Positions 1 through 8,680 are shown, counted from the first letter of the stretch. The stretch: 64,000 nt of DNA from Chitinophagales bacterium (GCA_017303415.1 JAFLBJ010000001.1:2232001-2296000), one strand, 5' to 3'. Translations and numbers: made by a program. The notes: a model not told the origin generated them from the letters alone.

Positions 1-1134
1 TGGGATGTAGCCCTTACTCAAGCCGAAATCAGGGACTATATCTGCAGCAAAGTGACCAATACCCATCCCCAGTATGCCAACCTGGTTGGATACTACAAAG
101 CCGATGAGGGAAGCGGAGCCATATTAGGAGATGATCTGGGTATCAATGACGCCTCCCTGGTCAACGGCCCTACATGGATCACTTCAGGTGCTTCCATTGG
201 AGATGCCAGTACACATGACTACGTAAATGCCACCAAAACAGCCAGCATTACTTTTGCCGGTACCGGCGAAAGCCTGACTGCCACCAGCACTTCTGGTGCA
301 CCTGATGCCATTCACGTTTACCGCGTAGATGCCGCCCCAGCCAATGCTACCGGCATTGCAGGTTTGGGCGATAACAATAAATATTTTGGTGTGTTTCAGG
401 TTGGCGGAACGGCCCCACAATACACAGCCGTTTATTTTTACAGTAATATTCCTCTTTTCCCGGATGAGACCGTTGTACGTCTCTTTAAGCGTTCTGGAAA
501 TGATGCCGCCTCCTGGGTCAATTCCTCCGCTACCCAGGATCAAGGTGCCAATACGATGACGGTAACCGGCGAAAGCACAGAATACATTCTTGGTGCTACA
601 GGTTATTCGCTTCCCGTAACATTTGGTTCCTTTAGCGCCAGCCGGGCCAGAAATGGCGTTCAGTTGTCCTGGAGCACGGTTACCGAAGTAAATAACTCCG
701 GATTTGTTATCCAGCATTCAGGAAATGGGGCTCAGTGGACCGACCTTACTTTTATAGCCGGGGCTGGTAACTCTGCCACCGAAAAAAGATATGGATACCT
801 GCATACCTCACCGGTAAAAGGATCTAACTATTACCGGATCAAACAGGTGGATATTGATGGCCGCCCAACACTCAGCGAAACCCGCTTTGTGAATGTGGTA
901 AACAAGGCCGGTATTACTGTCTATCCTGTTCCTGCCTCTAATAGCGTGACCATCGATATTAACAAAGAAGGCCTGTTGAATACAGAAGCCCGCTTAATTG
1001 ATGTACAGGGTAAAGTCATGAAGCGTATCATCATCAGCAATGTTCAGGAAACAGTCTCCCTTGAGGATCTGATCAGAGGAGTGTACTACCTGCAATTTGC
1101 CGATGGAACCGTTCACCAGGTGGTGAAACAATAG
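1..1134 (+). CDS. Secreted LamG-type protein with T9SS type A sorting tail (5' truncated)
   Basis: The reading frame is open from the first base of the window, so the gene begins upstream; the GTG at 52 is an internal valine. The visible 377 residues start in what looks like the end of a concanavalin A-like/LamG domain (GYYKADEGSG region). A fibronectin-like segment follows that is common before sorting tails in Bacteroidota (VQLSWSTVTEVNNSGF). The last ~75 residues form a type A T9SS C-terminal domain, starting near ITVYPVPASN and ending in VHQVVKQ. The protein should cross the inner membrane by Sec, cross the outer membrane by T9SS, and be anchored or released. Its ligand cannot be read from this fragment. 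A bidirectional terminator follows. Confidence 0.8.
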   Translation, partial: WDVALTQAEIRDYICSKVTNTHPQYANLVGYYKADEGSGAILGDDLGINDASLVNGPTWITSGASIGDASTHDYVNATKTASITFAGTGESLTATSTSGAPDAIHVYRVDAAPANATGIAGLGDNNKYFGVFQVGGTAPQYTAVYFYSNIPLFPDETVVRLFKRSGNDAASWVNSSATQDQGANTMTVTGESTEYILGATGYSLPVTFGSFSASRARNGVQLSWSTVTEVNNSGFVIQHSGNGAQWTDLTFIAGAGNSATEKRYGYLHTSPVKGSNYYRIKQVDIDGRPTLSETRFVNVVNKAGITVYPVPASNSVTIDINKEGLLNTEARLIDVQGKVMKRIIISNVQETVSLEDLIRGVYYLQFADGTVHQVVKQ

Positions 1135-1155
1135 GAAGTAAGTATCAACCAACAC

Positions 1156-1190
1156 AATGGCCCCGTCAAAAGCGGGGCCATTCTTATTTT
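1156..1190. terminator. Bidirectional terminator between convergent genes
   Basis: A perfect 10-bp inverted repeat (AATGGCCCCG at 1156-1165 with CGGGGCCATT at 1173-1182) and a 7-nt loop, followed by a T-rich run on the plus strand. It lies between the LamG protein gene and the convergent CPBP gene and can serve the first; service to the second is less sure. Confidence 0.75.
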
Positions 1191-2095
1191 AACAGGTTTC
1201 CCAAATATCCGCCCCCCTCCATCATCCAGGCAATACCGAGGTGGACGATCAATCCTCCGATCACCGACCGGGAATGATAACTCACTATTCCCAAAAGCAA
1301 TCCGCCTCCAAAAGAACTGATACATTCAAACAGGGGCTTCCCAAAATGAATGGTGCAATAAAAACAGGCCATTGGCAAAATCGCATCGCGACCGGCAAAC
1401 CGGGCAAATGAAAAGATCAGAAAGCCACGAAAGAATACTTCGATCCCAATGAAATCACTTCCATAAGCCAATTCAAAAAGGAACTTTTTCCAGCCCGAAT
1501 TTTGGGCCCCTTCCAAATAGGGGAGTACCACTTTTAATTTTGGATACATGGCCAGAAAATCGGCTTGGGTGGAGGCAAAAACCACCAACGGGATCATTAG
1601 AATCAACATGTATAAATAAGGCCTGAGTGGGGTAGAACGCCAGGTGAGTCCGAAAAAAGAGGGATCCGTTTTTTTATAAAATAAAAATAACACACCAATT
1701 ATCAGCAATAAGCGGGAGGGCCAGTAAAGAATGTAATCCCAATAATCATTCTTATTTCCCGGTAAGAACCAGGACGCCGGTGGACCAAATCCAGATTTCA
1801 GCGAGAAAAGGATCACGGCCGTAAAAAATAGCAACAGGAATTTTGGTTGTTTCCAATAGGAAGCATCATTAAACCATGAACTGAGGAGATAAGGGAGACC
1901 AAATGATAAACTAAATAAGAGTATCCGGCCTGTAACACCAGCTCCCGGAAGGCCCGGTAAATTGGTCAGCCATGTTTCCAGCCCATATTTATAATTCAAA
2001 AAAATAAGCAGGGCGATAAAGCATATACACAGGGCTAAGAGCCTCTTATTCAGATGCCTTTTGTAGTCTGTCAAATATGGCCAGATGATTTTCAT
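1184..2095 (-). CDS. CPBP-family intramembrane protease-like protein
   Basis: A 303-residue polytopic membrane protein with about eight hydrophobic segments. The C-terminal third resembles the CPBP (CAAX protease and bacteriocin-processing, Abi) family: a first motif IEVFFRG near residues 217-223, a histidine in a helix near 248 (TIHFGKPLF), and a last histidine near 284 (VHLGIAW). The family's usual first motif is EExxxR; here only one glutamate is seen, so protease activity is uncertain. Bacterial members act in prenyl-protein-like processing or bacteriocin self-immunity, but the role here is unknown. The gene stands alone and converges on the LamG gene. Confidence 0.7.
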   Translation of the reverse strand: MKIIWPYLTDYKRHLNKRLLALCICFIALLIFLNYKYGLETWLTNLPGLPGAGVTGRILLFSLSFGLPYLLSSWFNDASYWKQPKFLLLFFTAVILFSLKSGFGPPASWFLPGNKNDYWDYILYWPSRLLLIIGVLFLFYKKTDPSFFGLTWRSTPLRPYLYMLILMIPLVVFASTQADFLAMYPKLKVVLPYLEGAQNSGWKKFLFELAYGSDFIGIEVFFRGFLIFSFARFAGRDAILPMACFYCTIHFGKPLFECISSFGGGLLLGIVSYHSRSVIGGLIVHLGIAWMMEGGGYLGNLLK

Positions 2096-2198
2096 ACGTA
2101 TGGAAAAGTAGTTTTTTTTAACGGGGTATTAAACTTTTTTCATGCAACCCCTTCTTAAAATACGTACTCCATTTCTGAACCCTTTAAAACGTATAGCC

Positions 2199-3092
2199 AT
2201 GAAATTTTTAGCCATGAAGAAAATGAGCACGTTGTTGCTCTCCGCTTTACTCCTTGTTTTTTTATACTCCTGCCAGAAGGAGAATAGTGCCAACACTTCA
2301 GATAACCTGACTGCAGAAGAAGCGGTGACCTATTCTGATGAAGGCATGGCAGCCGAAGCCAGTTTTGATGATGTTAATGATCTCGCTTTGTCCGCCGCCG
2401 ATGAAGAAACCAATGCGCGCGAAGGAAATTCCAATGGCCGTCTTTGGTTATTTGCTGAACTCCGTCTTCGTATCGGACAGTGTGCAGAGATTACCGTTAC
2501 ACCCGATGATTCCACCTATCCCAAAACTGTTGTGATTGATTTCGGCGATGGTTGCCTGGGCCTTGATGGAAAGTTTCGCCGGGGTGCGCTGGTGTTGAAT
2601 TTTTCAGCACCGATTCGTCAGGCAGGCGCTGTGGTATCATTGACCTTCCGTGATTTTTATCTCAACCGTGCTCACCTGGAAGGCACCATCACCTACAAAA
2701 ATCAAAAAGAAAATGGGGTGCATAAATACAGTATCACGGTTGAAAATGGAGCCTTTACCTTACCAAACGGACGTGGTTTCAAATTTGAAGGTGCCCGCGT
2801 AGTCACTCAGGTGTCAGGTATGGATACCCGCAGTATCCGGGATGATGTGTACAAGATCGAAGGCCGCTCGAAGACTCTTTACAATAATGGCCGTGAGGTT
2901 GTATTGACCACGATCGATCCGCTGATCAAAAAGATCAATTGCCCCTGGATCTCTGAAGGCACTCTCAAGATCCGTATTAATGACCGTGTATTTAAACTGG
3001 ATTATGGTTTCCCCAACAACGGCGATTGCGATGATAAAGCGCTCCTGTTGTGGAACAATGATCTTGATCAGAAAGTGATCACCTTACCCTAA
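2199..3092 (+). CDS. Putative secreted lipoprotein, unknown function
   Basis: The chosen start (ATG at 2199) puts a short basic N-terminus before a hydrophobic stretch and a lipobox LYSC, giving a type II signal peptide about 25 residues long. A further upstream ATG at 2142 would add a 19-residue extension before the signal peptide and is less likely. The mature part begins with an acidic, Ala/Asp/Glu-rich stretch and then a beta-rich domain with repeated charged strands (PKTVVIDFGDGCLG). I do not recognise the family with confidence; similar lipoproteins are frequent in Chitinophagaceae. A strong terminator follows. Confidence 0.65.
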   Translation: MKFLAMKKMSTLLLSALLLVFLYSCQKENSANTSDNLTAEEAVTYSDEGMAAEASFDDVNDLALSAADEETNAREGNSNGRLWLFAELRLRIGQCAEITVTPDDSTYPKTVVIDFGDGCLGLDGKFRRGALVLNFSAPIRQAGAVVSLTFRDFYLNRAHLEGTITYKNQKENGVHKYSITVENGAFTLPNGRGFKFEGARVVTQVSGMDTRSIRDDVYKIEGRSKTLYNNGREVVLTTIDPLIKKINCPWISEGTLKIRINDRVFKLDYGFPNNGDCDDKALLLWNNDLDQKVITLP

Positions 3093-3118
3093 AGCATAAA
3101 CAGCCCCCTCATGTGATG

Positions 3119-3147
3119 GTCCTCCCCGAAAGGGGAGGACTTTTTTT
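3119..3147 (+). terminator. Rho-independent terminator
   Basis: A perfect 9-bp stem (GTCCTCCCC at 3119-3127 with GGGGAGGAC at 3132-3140), GAAA tetraloop, then seven T residues. It ends the lipoprotein transcript and overlaps the upstream-extended frame of the next gene, which argues that the next gene starts at 3188. Confidence 0.9.
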
Positions 3148-3187
3148 ATGGAAATCCTTCCGTATTTTTATTAAACAAATAACTGAT

Positions 3188-4138
3188 ATGAGAAAATTCC
3201 TTCTTCCATTCTTTTTTCTTTTTTTCCTTGCCCTTCATTTTTCCGCGTCTTCGCAAAAGGTTAATGGATGTGGGTTTAAGGTGCCTCCCCGGTCCTTGTT
3301 AAAAACACGGTTTGCCTCAGTTTATGAAGCCAGGGATATCATTCGAAACATGCTGGATACCATCAAATGGAAGGAGAATTTTAGCGTAAGAGAATCCAAT
3401 GGTATTCAGAATGCCTATGCCACCATCATTCAAGGTGTGCGGTGGATCGTGTATGACAATAATTTTCTGGAAGATATTGACGAATATGCGGCCACAAAAT
3501 GGGCTTCCATCAGTATTCTGGCCCATGAAATGGGGCACCATTATTATAACCATGTAGTGTCGAGTCAGGGGAGTACTCCGCCCAGGGAGATCGAGGCCGA
3601 TGCATTTTCAGGGTTCATCATGGCGAAACTTGGGGCGAGCCTGGAACAATCCATAGCCGCCATGCAAACGATTGGAACTGACAAAGCCAGTTCCACCCAC
3701 CCGGCTAAGAAAGACCGCCTGGATGCCATAACTCGTGGCTGGAACGCCGGGAAGGCGAATAGTGTGCCTGTTTCTGGTACGGGTAGCGGCGCGGGTACAG
3801 GAACAGGAACCGGAACAGGTTCGGGTTCAGGTTCAGGAACAGGCAATCCCACCACGCCGAGTACACCTCCAGCCAGTGATCCAAGCTGGATCTACCTGAC
3901 AATCCAAAGCAGTAAGAATGAAACCGTTTACCTGAGTGATGATGGAAAGAAATTTCAGGCCGTGGAGATCAAACAGGGGCAGCCCTTTGTGTTCAAGTAT
4001 GATATTTATAATTATGGGTGGCTGCGCCTCCCTTATTATAACGGATACCGGGTGTTCAAATTAATGCATGGAAAAGACTACAGCATCTTATGGAACAGGA
4101 GAAAAGGGATATGGACCGTAGTGGAAGTAGGGGATTGA
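3188..4138 (+). CDS. Secreted M48-like metallopeptidase with Gly/Thr linker and C-terminal domain
   Basis: The start at 3188 gives a clean Sec signal peptide (MRKFLLPFFFLFFL...SASSQ). A compact gluzincin domain follows: HEMGHH at residues 113-118 supplies the two zinc histidines and catalytic glutamate, and EIEADAF near 134-140 fits the third, M48-type ligand region. Residues ~196-222 are a low-complexity Gly/Thr/Ser linker encoded by near-repeats of a GG-ACA-like hexamer. The last ~85 residues are a beta-rich domain (SWIYLTIQSSKNETVYLSDD) that I cannot name. M48 enzymes normally cleave damaged membrane or periplasmic proteins; here the enzyme lacks membrane helices and should be periplasmic or secreted. 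The linker could be length-variable between strains. Confidence 0.7.
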   Translation: MRKFLLPFFFLFFLALHFSASSQKVNGCGFKVPPRSLLKTRFASVYEARDIIRNMLDTIKWKENFSVRESNGIQNAYATIIQGVRWIVYDNNFLEDIDEYAATKWASISILAHEMGHHYYNHVVSSQGSTPPREIEADAFSGFIMAKLGASLEQSIAAMQTIGTDKASSTHPAKKDRLDAITRGWNAGKANSVPVSGTGSGAGTGTGTGTGSGSGSGTGNPTTPSTPPASDPSWIYLTIQSSKNETVYLSDDGKKFQAVEIKQGQPFVFKYDIYNYGWLRLPYYNGYRVFKLMHGKDYSILWNRRKGIWTVVEVGD

Positions 4139-4163
4139 TTCTTTAAAAATTAAACAGAAAAAT

Positions 4164-4571
4164 ATGGCAATATCGCGTCGAAAATTTTTAGGCAATACAG
4201 GAAAGGCCGCTTTTGCCCTGCCTGTACTTTCATTGGGTAAGGCCAGTACTACCGGAGAGATCGAATACCCTTTTGTACACCAGGTATATGTATGGCTAAA
4301 AAATCCGGATTCGGAAAAGGACATTCAGGCCTTGGTGGAAGGTATGCGGAAACTCGCTGCGGTTAAGACCATACGGCAGTATCATATTGGATTGCCGGTA
4401 AAATCACAACGAGATGTAGTGGATTCCAGCTATACGGTTTCCTGGTTGGTATTATTTGAGAATAAAGAGGATCAGGATGCCTATCAGGTCGATCCCATAC
4501 ATCTGAATTTTGTTAAGGAGTGCTCGCCGCTATGGAACAAAGTGGTGGTGCATGATTCGATCCGTGTATAA
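4164..4571 (+). CDS. Dabb (stress-responsive A/B barrel) domain protein with Tat-type signal
   Basis: 135 residues. The N-terminus has a twin-arginine signal (SRRKFLGNTG) followed by a short hydrophobic stretch. The rest is a single Dabb domain: the opening strand FVHQVYVWLK, the YHIGLPV strand, the SYTVSWLVLFENKED segment and the closing DPIHLNFV helix are typical. Dabb proteins are small dimeric ferredoxin-like folds, some of them enzymes such as olivetolic acid cyclase, most without a known substrate. The stop lies 3 nt from the stop of the convergent sugar-isomerase-like gene, also a Tat protein. Confidence 0.8.
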   Translation: MAISRRKFLGNTGKAAFALPVLSLGKASTTGEIEYPFVHQVYVWLKNPDSEKDIQALVEGMRKLAAVKTIRQYHIGLPVKSQRDVVDSSYTVSWLVLFENKEDQDAYQVDPIHLNFVKECSPLWNKVVVHDSIRV

Positions 4572-4574
4572 GGA

Positions 4575-5498
4575 TTATTTCTCGTACCCCCATTTTTTCA
4601 TCACAGCCAGGTCTTCACGGGCGCAGTCCAATGGCGCTTTGCCCTGGTAGGATTCCTGTTCAATGATGTAATGAACATTCTTGGTGTTTTTGCGGATCAT
4701 ATCGATCACCTCCTTGAGGTTTACAATGCCTTTACCCAAGACACAGCTTTCATATTTTTCATGTCCACCACCCGAGGCAGGAATTTCATCTTTTACGTGC
4801 AGTGATTGGAACCGTCCGGGATATTTTTTTACAATATCCATGGCTTTGGCACCTCCATTGTACAGATTTCCTGTATCCAATTGCTGGATCACATAGTTAG
4901 GGTCTGTATTATCAAGGATCAATGCGTACATGGATTTTCCATTCAATTGTTGGCTGAATTCAAAGTCGTGGTTGTGATAGCCGAATTTCATACCTGATTT
5001 CTGGCAGAGCTCACCACTTTTATTGAAGACATCCATGAAACGCATGAGTGAATCATAATCTTTGCGTTGATCCATTTCCAATGCCGGACTGATCACGTAT
5101 TGTTGTCCCAGCAAGGCTGCATCCTCCACCGTGTATTTCCATTCATCGGTAAAATCCCTGGTGTTTTCATTCCAATGGCTGGCACGTAATACCGTATGGC
5201 CACTTGGCATTTTCATGCCCAACCCTTCGAGTAGTTTTTTGAAATCAGCCGGTGTGTAACCATAAAATTTCCGGTTCACATAATTTGCATGTTCCACATA
5301 TTTATATCCCATCGAGGCCAATTGGGTAAGGGTACCTGAGGGATCTTTATGCATATCATCCCGAACGGAATACAGTTGAATGCCTACCAGTTCGGGTGTT
5401 TGTATTGCCTTGTCTTTCCAAAATTGATTCAAGGCCAATAGGCTTCCTGCGGTGAAATAAGAACCCTGACGAAGGAATTCCCGGCGGGATTGTGACAT
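4575..5498 (-). CDS. Sugar phosphate isomerase/epimerase-like TIM-barrel protein, Tat-exported
   Basis: 307 residues. It begins with a Tat signal (SRREFLRQGSYFTAG) and continues as a xylose-isomerase-like (AP endonuclease 2 family) TIM barrel: GIQLYSVRDD strand, KYVEHANY, GYHNHDFEF, QLDTGNL and SLHVKDE carry the residues that usually bind the divalent metal. Members isomerise or epimerise sugars or inositol-like compounds; exported versions are abundant in Bacteroidota and mostly uncharacterised. The context (another Tat protein convergent to it) does not identify the substrate. Confidence 0.8.
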   Translation of the reverse strand: MSQSRREFLRQGSYFTAGSLLALNQFWKDKAIQTPELVGIQLYSVRDDMHKDPSGTLTQLASMGYKYVEHANYVNRKFYGYTPADFKKLLEGLGMKMPSGHTVLRASHWNENTRDFTDEWKYTVEDAALLGQQYVISPALEMDQRKDYDSLMRFMDVFNKSGELCQKSGMKFGYHNHDFEFSQQLNGKSMYALILDNTDPNYVIQQLDTGNLYNGGAKAMDIVKKYPGRFQSLHVKDEIPASGGGHEKYESCVLGKGIVNLKEVIDMIRKNTKNVHYIIEQESYQGKAPLDCAREDLAVMKKWGYEK

Positions 5499-5566
5499 AC
5501 ATTTTTGTTTTTGGTATAGGGAAGATAGGTAATTATTCTGTTCCCTGGCACGGAGAGGATTCCAGG

Positions 5567-6397
5567 TTAAAAAAGAGAAAGTTGTTCTGGTTTCCGATAG
5601 GGTTTGTAAATGGAAATAGTTTCTGTACTTAAAACAGGTAGGTCAAATACCGGGCTTGGTGCATACCGCGAGGCAACATGCAAATGGGTTCTGCCCATAT
5701 GCGGGGCGAAAAGCTGTTCAACCCGTTTTGGGTCATTGTTATTTTGAGATAGGTGGGAGAGTACAAGGTGTTTAAGTTCCGGGTGCCGGTTTTGGGTAAA
5801 TAGGTTCAGGGCTTCGTCATTGGAAAGATGCCCTTCACCATCGGAGATGCGTTTTTTAAGGTGGAGCGGGTAAGCTCCGTTCATGAGCATATCCCGGTCG
5901 TAATTGGATTCCAGAAAAGCGGCCTGACATTGTTTAAAATAATGTATCACTTTTTCACAGGTCTGTCCAATATCAGTAAGCACAGCCACATGCGTACCGG
6001 CGGTAGAAACAACAAAACTGTGCGGATCGGCGGCATCGTGGTATTTCCGGAAAGGGAGCACATGCAGGTCGCCAATGGGCACACTTTCTTCGCTTTGAAA
6101 CCGAAAGAGGCGGGAAGGGTCGAGGTTCAGCCGCCCTGAACGTTGGGTGCTTTCCGTAATATATACCGGAAGCGCATATTTTTTTGCGAGTACGGGAAGG
6201 CCACTAATGTGGTCGGAATGTTCATGGGAAATAAAAATGGCTTTGACCTTGTCAATTTCCAAACCCAATTGATCCATTCGTCTGATCGTTTCCCGGCAAC
6301 TGATGCCTGCATCGATCAATACCGCGGCTTTGTCCGTTCCCACATAATAACAATTTCCATTGCTTCCTGAATTTATCGATGCGATCTGTAAACCCAT
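5567..6397 (-). CDS. MBL-fold metallo-hydrolase, WalJ/YycJ-like
   Basis: 276 residues from the ATG at 6397; a longer frame exists, but the family N-terminus GLQIASINSGSNGN fits the shorter start, and the longer form would run into the preceding gene. The metal motif HxHxDH is present at residues 58-63 (SHEHSDH), followed by the DIG and SHLSQNN motifs typical of the WalJ group. These proteins are predicted single-strand DNA exonucleases or phosphodiesterases; in Firmicutes WalJ sits with WalRK, but no such partner is here. The substrate is therefore inferred only from family. Confidence 0.8.
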   Translation of the reverse strand: MGLQIASINSGSNGNCYYVGTDKAAVLIDAGISCRETIRRMDQLGLEIDKVKAIFISHEHSDHISGLPVLAKKYALPVYITESTQRSGRLNLDPSRLFRFQSEESVPIGDLHVLPFRKYHDAADPHSFVVSTAGTHVAVLTDIGQTCEKVIHYFKQCQAAFLESNYDRDMLMNGAYPLHLKKRISDGEGHLSNDEALNLFTQNRHPELKHLVLSHLSQNNNDPKRVEQLFAPHMGRTHLHVASRYAPSPVFDLPVLSTETISIYKPYRKPEQLSLF

Positions 6398-6431
6398 TTT
6401 AAATAATAAATAATTCGCGGTGTCTCTGTGG

Positions 6432-6830
6432 TTACTTTTTAGATTTTGGCTTAGCTTTTTTCGCAGCAGCTTTTTCTTCATTCTGTTTCACCCTGAACTT
6501 AACAATTTCAGTTATCAGATCGAGGGGGAGGGGCTTGTCCAGCGGAAACTGGATCGTTCCTTTGGAAAATTGGTAGTTCTTTATCTCTTTGACAAAGGCT
6601 TCTACGCCAACGGCCCCCGGGTAGAATCCTATATGTTTTGCGTATCCACCAAAATAAACAAGGGGTCCAGCGTGCTTATAGGCCGGCATCATGTAGCTGA
6701 TCGATTCCTCGGCTTTGGGTGCGGCTGCGCGAATGGTTTTTCGCATTTGCTTAAGCAGTTTCTGGGTCGGGGCCGGGAAGCCTTCAATATAGGCTTCAAC
6801 TGTGGCGGCAACAGGGCTATTCTTGCGCAA
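6432..6830 (-). CDS. DUF1801 (YdhG-like) family protein
   Basis: 132 residues. There is no ATG in frame between the stop of the preceding gene (6861) and the conserved region, so the likely start is TTG at 6830. The body matches the DUF1801/YdhG family: VEAYIEGFPAP opening, the central EESISYMMPAYKH segment and GYAKHIGFYPG. A lysine/alanine-rich tail (KAAAKKAKPKSKK) ends the protein. Members have a fold related to frataxin and some are described as iron-binding chaperone-like; function is not settled. It follows the SRPBCC gene by 30 bp on the same strand and may be co-transcribed. Confidence 0.8.
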   Translation of the reverse strand: MRKNSPVAATVEAYIEGFPAPTQKLLKQMRKTIRAAAPKAEESISYMMPAYKHAGPLVYFGGYAKHIGFYPGAVGVEAFVKEIKNYQFSKGTIQFPLDKPLPLDLITEIVKFRVKQNEEKAAAKKAKPKSKK

Positions 6831-6860
6831 GTTTGATCGGTTTTGGATTATCGATGAGGA

Positions 6861-7394
6861 TTAAATTTCGAGTTTCTTTTTCAGGTTTTCAAAATTCTGG
6901 GTCATGTCTTTACCCACCAGTTTATCCATCATGAGGTTCATCACATTCATAGGAAACTTTGTCCGGCCATAAAGCTCCTGTGAAACCTTTGTCTGCCCTT
7001 CGCCAACAGTTTCAAACCGGGTACGCGCCCAGTTGGTGGCCTCGAATGGCTTTTTGAACCGCAACTCCACTTCTATTGATTCCCCTTCCTGCATTTTTAT
7101 GATCTCCTGTTCTCCTATCCCTACATTCTTATCGTCACTTTCCCAGGAGGATCTGAAACCAGGCGTTCCATCGGTACCGGTATATACTATTTTGATCTTT
7201 GGGTCACGCATGACCCAAACACTATATTGCTCCTGGTTTCGAATGAGTTTTACATAGTCAAATACGGCTTGCCGGGGGCAGTTTATTAAGACTTCCTTTT
7301 GTACAGAAAAGTCTTTTTTGACCAAAAGAGCGGTCACGAGGAAAAGGGCTAAAATACCCCCGACCACATACAGGAGGATGAGTAAAAATTGCAT
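6861..7394 (-). CDS. SRPBCC-family protein with N-terminal membrane anchor
   Basis: 177 residues: one N-terminal transmembrane helix (residues ~2-24), then a START/SRPBCC (polyketide cyclase 2-like) ligand-binding domain with the typical opening KEVLINCPRQAVFDYV and closing helix MDKLVGKDMTQNFENLKKKLE. This fold encloses a hydrophobic cavity and binds lipids or small molecules; no ligand can be read from sequence. First gene of a probable two-gene unit with the DUF1801 gene, transcribed divergently from the TPR-type lipoprotein gene at 7473. Confidence 0.75.
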   Translation of the reverse strand: MQFLLILLYVVGGILALFLVTALLVKKDFSVQKEVLINCPRQAVFDYVKLIRNQEQYSVWVMRDPKIKIVYTGTDGTPGFRSSWESDDKNVGIGEQEIIKMQEGESIEVELRFKKPFEATNWARTRFETVGEGQTKVSQELYGRTKFPMNVMNLMMDKLVGKDMTQNFENLKKKLEI

Positions 7395-7472
7395 TGGGTT
7401 TTCGTTTGGTGACCCCCTAAAGCTACCAATTTCGGGAAATTGTAACTACTTTTATCCCACAATCCACATTTT

Positions 7473-8597
7473 ATGAAAAAAACAAGCCTCTTGTTTCTGG
7501 CCATTCCATTTTTGTTTTTGCTTGCCTGCAAATCCACCCGCAAGCTGTATGAACAAGGAGATTATGAAAAAGCCTTTTATTCGGCCATCGATGACCTTAA
7601 AAAGAACCCCTCCAATAACAAGGCCCAGGCCATTCTTCCCGATGCATATTCTGCCGCCAGCCGCCTCCATCTTAACCAGATAAAAAGTTCGAGTAATGGG
7701 AGTGCGAATAATATCCAGAAGCTGGATGCGATTTATACATCCTATCTGGCCCTTCAGCGTATGTACAATGCTGTGCAAGGAACACCGGGTGCTTTCAATC
7801 TGATCCGCGCGGAAGACTATGCTTCAGAACTCGAAGCAGCCGCGCAGAATGCCGCCGATCTGCACTACGAACGGGGTATTGATTTCATGAGCCGGGGGGG
7901 AAAGAAGAACGCTCAGAAGGCCTATGAGGAATTCAGTGACGTGGATAGTTATATGCCCGGATATAAGGATGTAGTGGAGCGAAAAGAGGAAGCGCTTGAT
8001 CTGGCCCTGACCCGTGTTGCGGTGAACAATATCAACCAGCAGTTTGGATTTTACAATGTCAATGCAGCATATATGGACAATGAGATTCTGCGTGACCTTA
8101 ATAATTTGGGAGATGATAACTATTATGTTTTTTATAATGAATATAATTCTGCCTTGAAAGATATCAGGGTAGATCAATTCATGGACCTGATGATGTCTGA
8201 TATCTGGTTTGGCAGTCCTTCCTCCAATAAATATTCCTATACTGTTTCCAAAGAAGTCACGGTTACGGGGCCCAAAGATTCTGTGTACAAACAAACCGTC
8301 TATGCCACTGTCAATGTGGAAAGGCAGGTCGTGGAGGCCCGGTCGGTCATGAGCTGCCGGGTAACGGATGCCGAAACCCGCCGAATCATTATTACCGAAC
8401 GGTTTCCCGCCAAATATACCTGGGAGAATCAATTGGGTTCATTTACCGGCGACTCCAGGGCCTTATCGGAAAAGGATAAGGCGATCATCAACGGGAGTTT
8501 TAAAAACCCGCCATCTTATGATGACCTTTACCGCGAATTGACCCGGCAGATCATGTCGGAATTCACGAGGAGAATGAGGCAGGTGTATGCTTTGTGA
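7473..8597 (+). CDS. Lipoprotein with helical TPR-like N-terminal region
   Basis: 374 residues. A type II signal peptide ends in the lipobox LLAC. The first ~120 residues of the mature protein are helical and TPR-like (KLYEQGDYEKAFYSAIDDL, FMSRGGKKNAQKAYEEF). The C-terminal half looks beta-rich with a conserved-looking segment (TVSKEVTVTGPKDSVYKQ; RRIIITERFPAKYTWENQ). I do not recognise a named family. It is probably an outer- or inner-membrane-anchored periplasmic lipoprotein. The stop codon TGA lies inside the first unit of a 7-bp repeat array. Confidence 0.6.
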   Translation: MKKTSLLFLAIPFLFLLACKSTRKLYEQGDYEKAFYSAIDDLKKNPSNNKAQAILPDAYSAASRLHLNQIKSSSNGSANNIQKLDAIYTSYLALQRMYNAVQGTPGAFNLIRAEDYASELEAAAQNAADLHYERGIDFMSRGGKKNAQKAYEEFSDVDSYMPGYKDVVERKEEALDLALTRVAVNNINQQFGFYNVNAAYMDNEILRDLNNLGDDNYYVFYNEYNSALKDIRVDQFMDLMMSDIWFGSPSSNKYSYTVSKEVTVTGPKDSVYKQTVYATVNVERQVVEARSVMSCRVTDAETRRIIITERFPAKYTWENQLGSFTGDSRALSEKDKAIINGSFKNPPSYDDLYRELTRQIMSEFTRRMRQVYAL

Positions 8598-8673
8598 GAC
8601 GTGAGGGGTGAATCGTGAGGCATGAGGCTTCTCACGCCTCACGCCTCACGCCTCACGCTTCACGTCTCACGAT
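8594..8673. repeat. Inverted arrays of 7-bp repeats (element A)
   Basis: Five consecutive heptamers of consensus GTGAGGC (8594-8628: GTGAGAC, GTGAGGG, GTGAATC, GTGAGGC, ATGAGGC) are followed by six heptamers of the complementary consensus TCACGCC (8632-8673). The arms could pair into a hairpin of some 35 bp. The TGA stop of the upstream lipoprotein is inside the first unit. A related element is found at 11531-11630. Confidence 0.85.
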
Positions 8674-8680
8674 TTCTTCC

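Noticed and set aside
52..1134. GTG at 52 as start of the first gene
   Set aside because: The frame is open to the window edge and the upstream residues continue a LamG-like domain, so 52 is internal.
8594..8673. Possible CRISPR array
   Set aside because: Units are 7 bp in direct contact with no spacers, and the array inverts in the middle; no cas genes are near.
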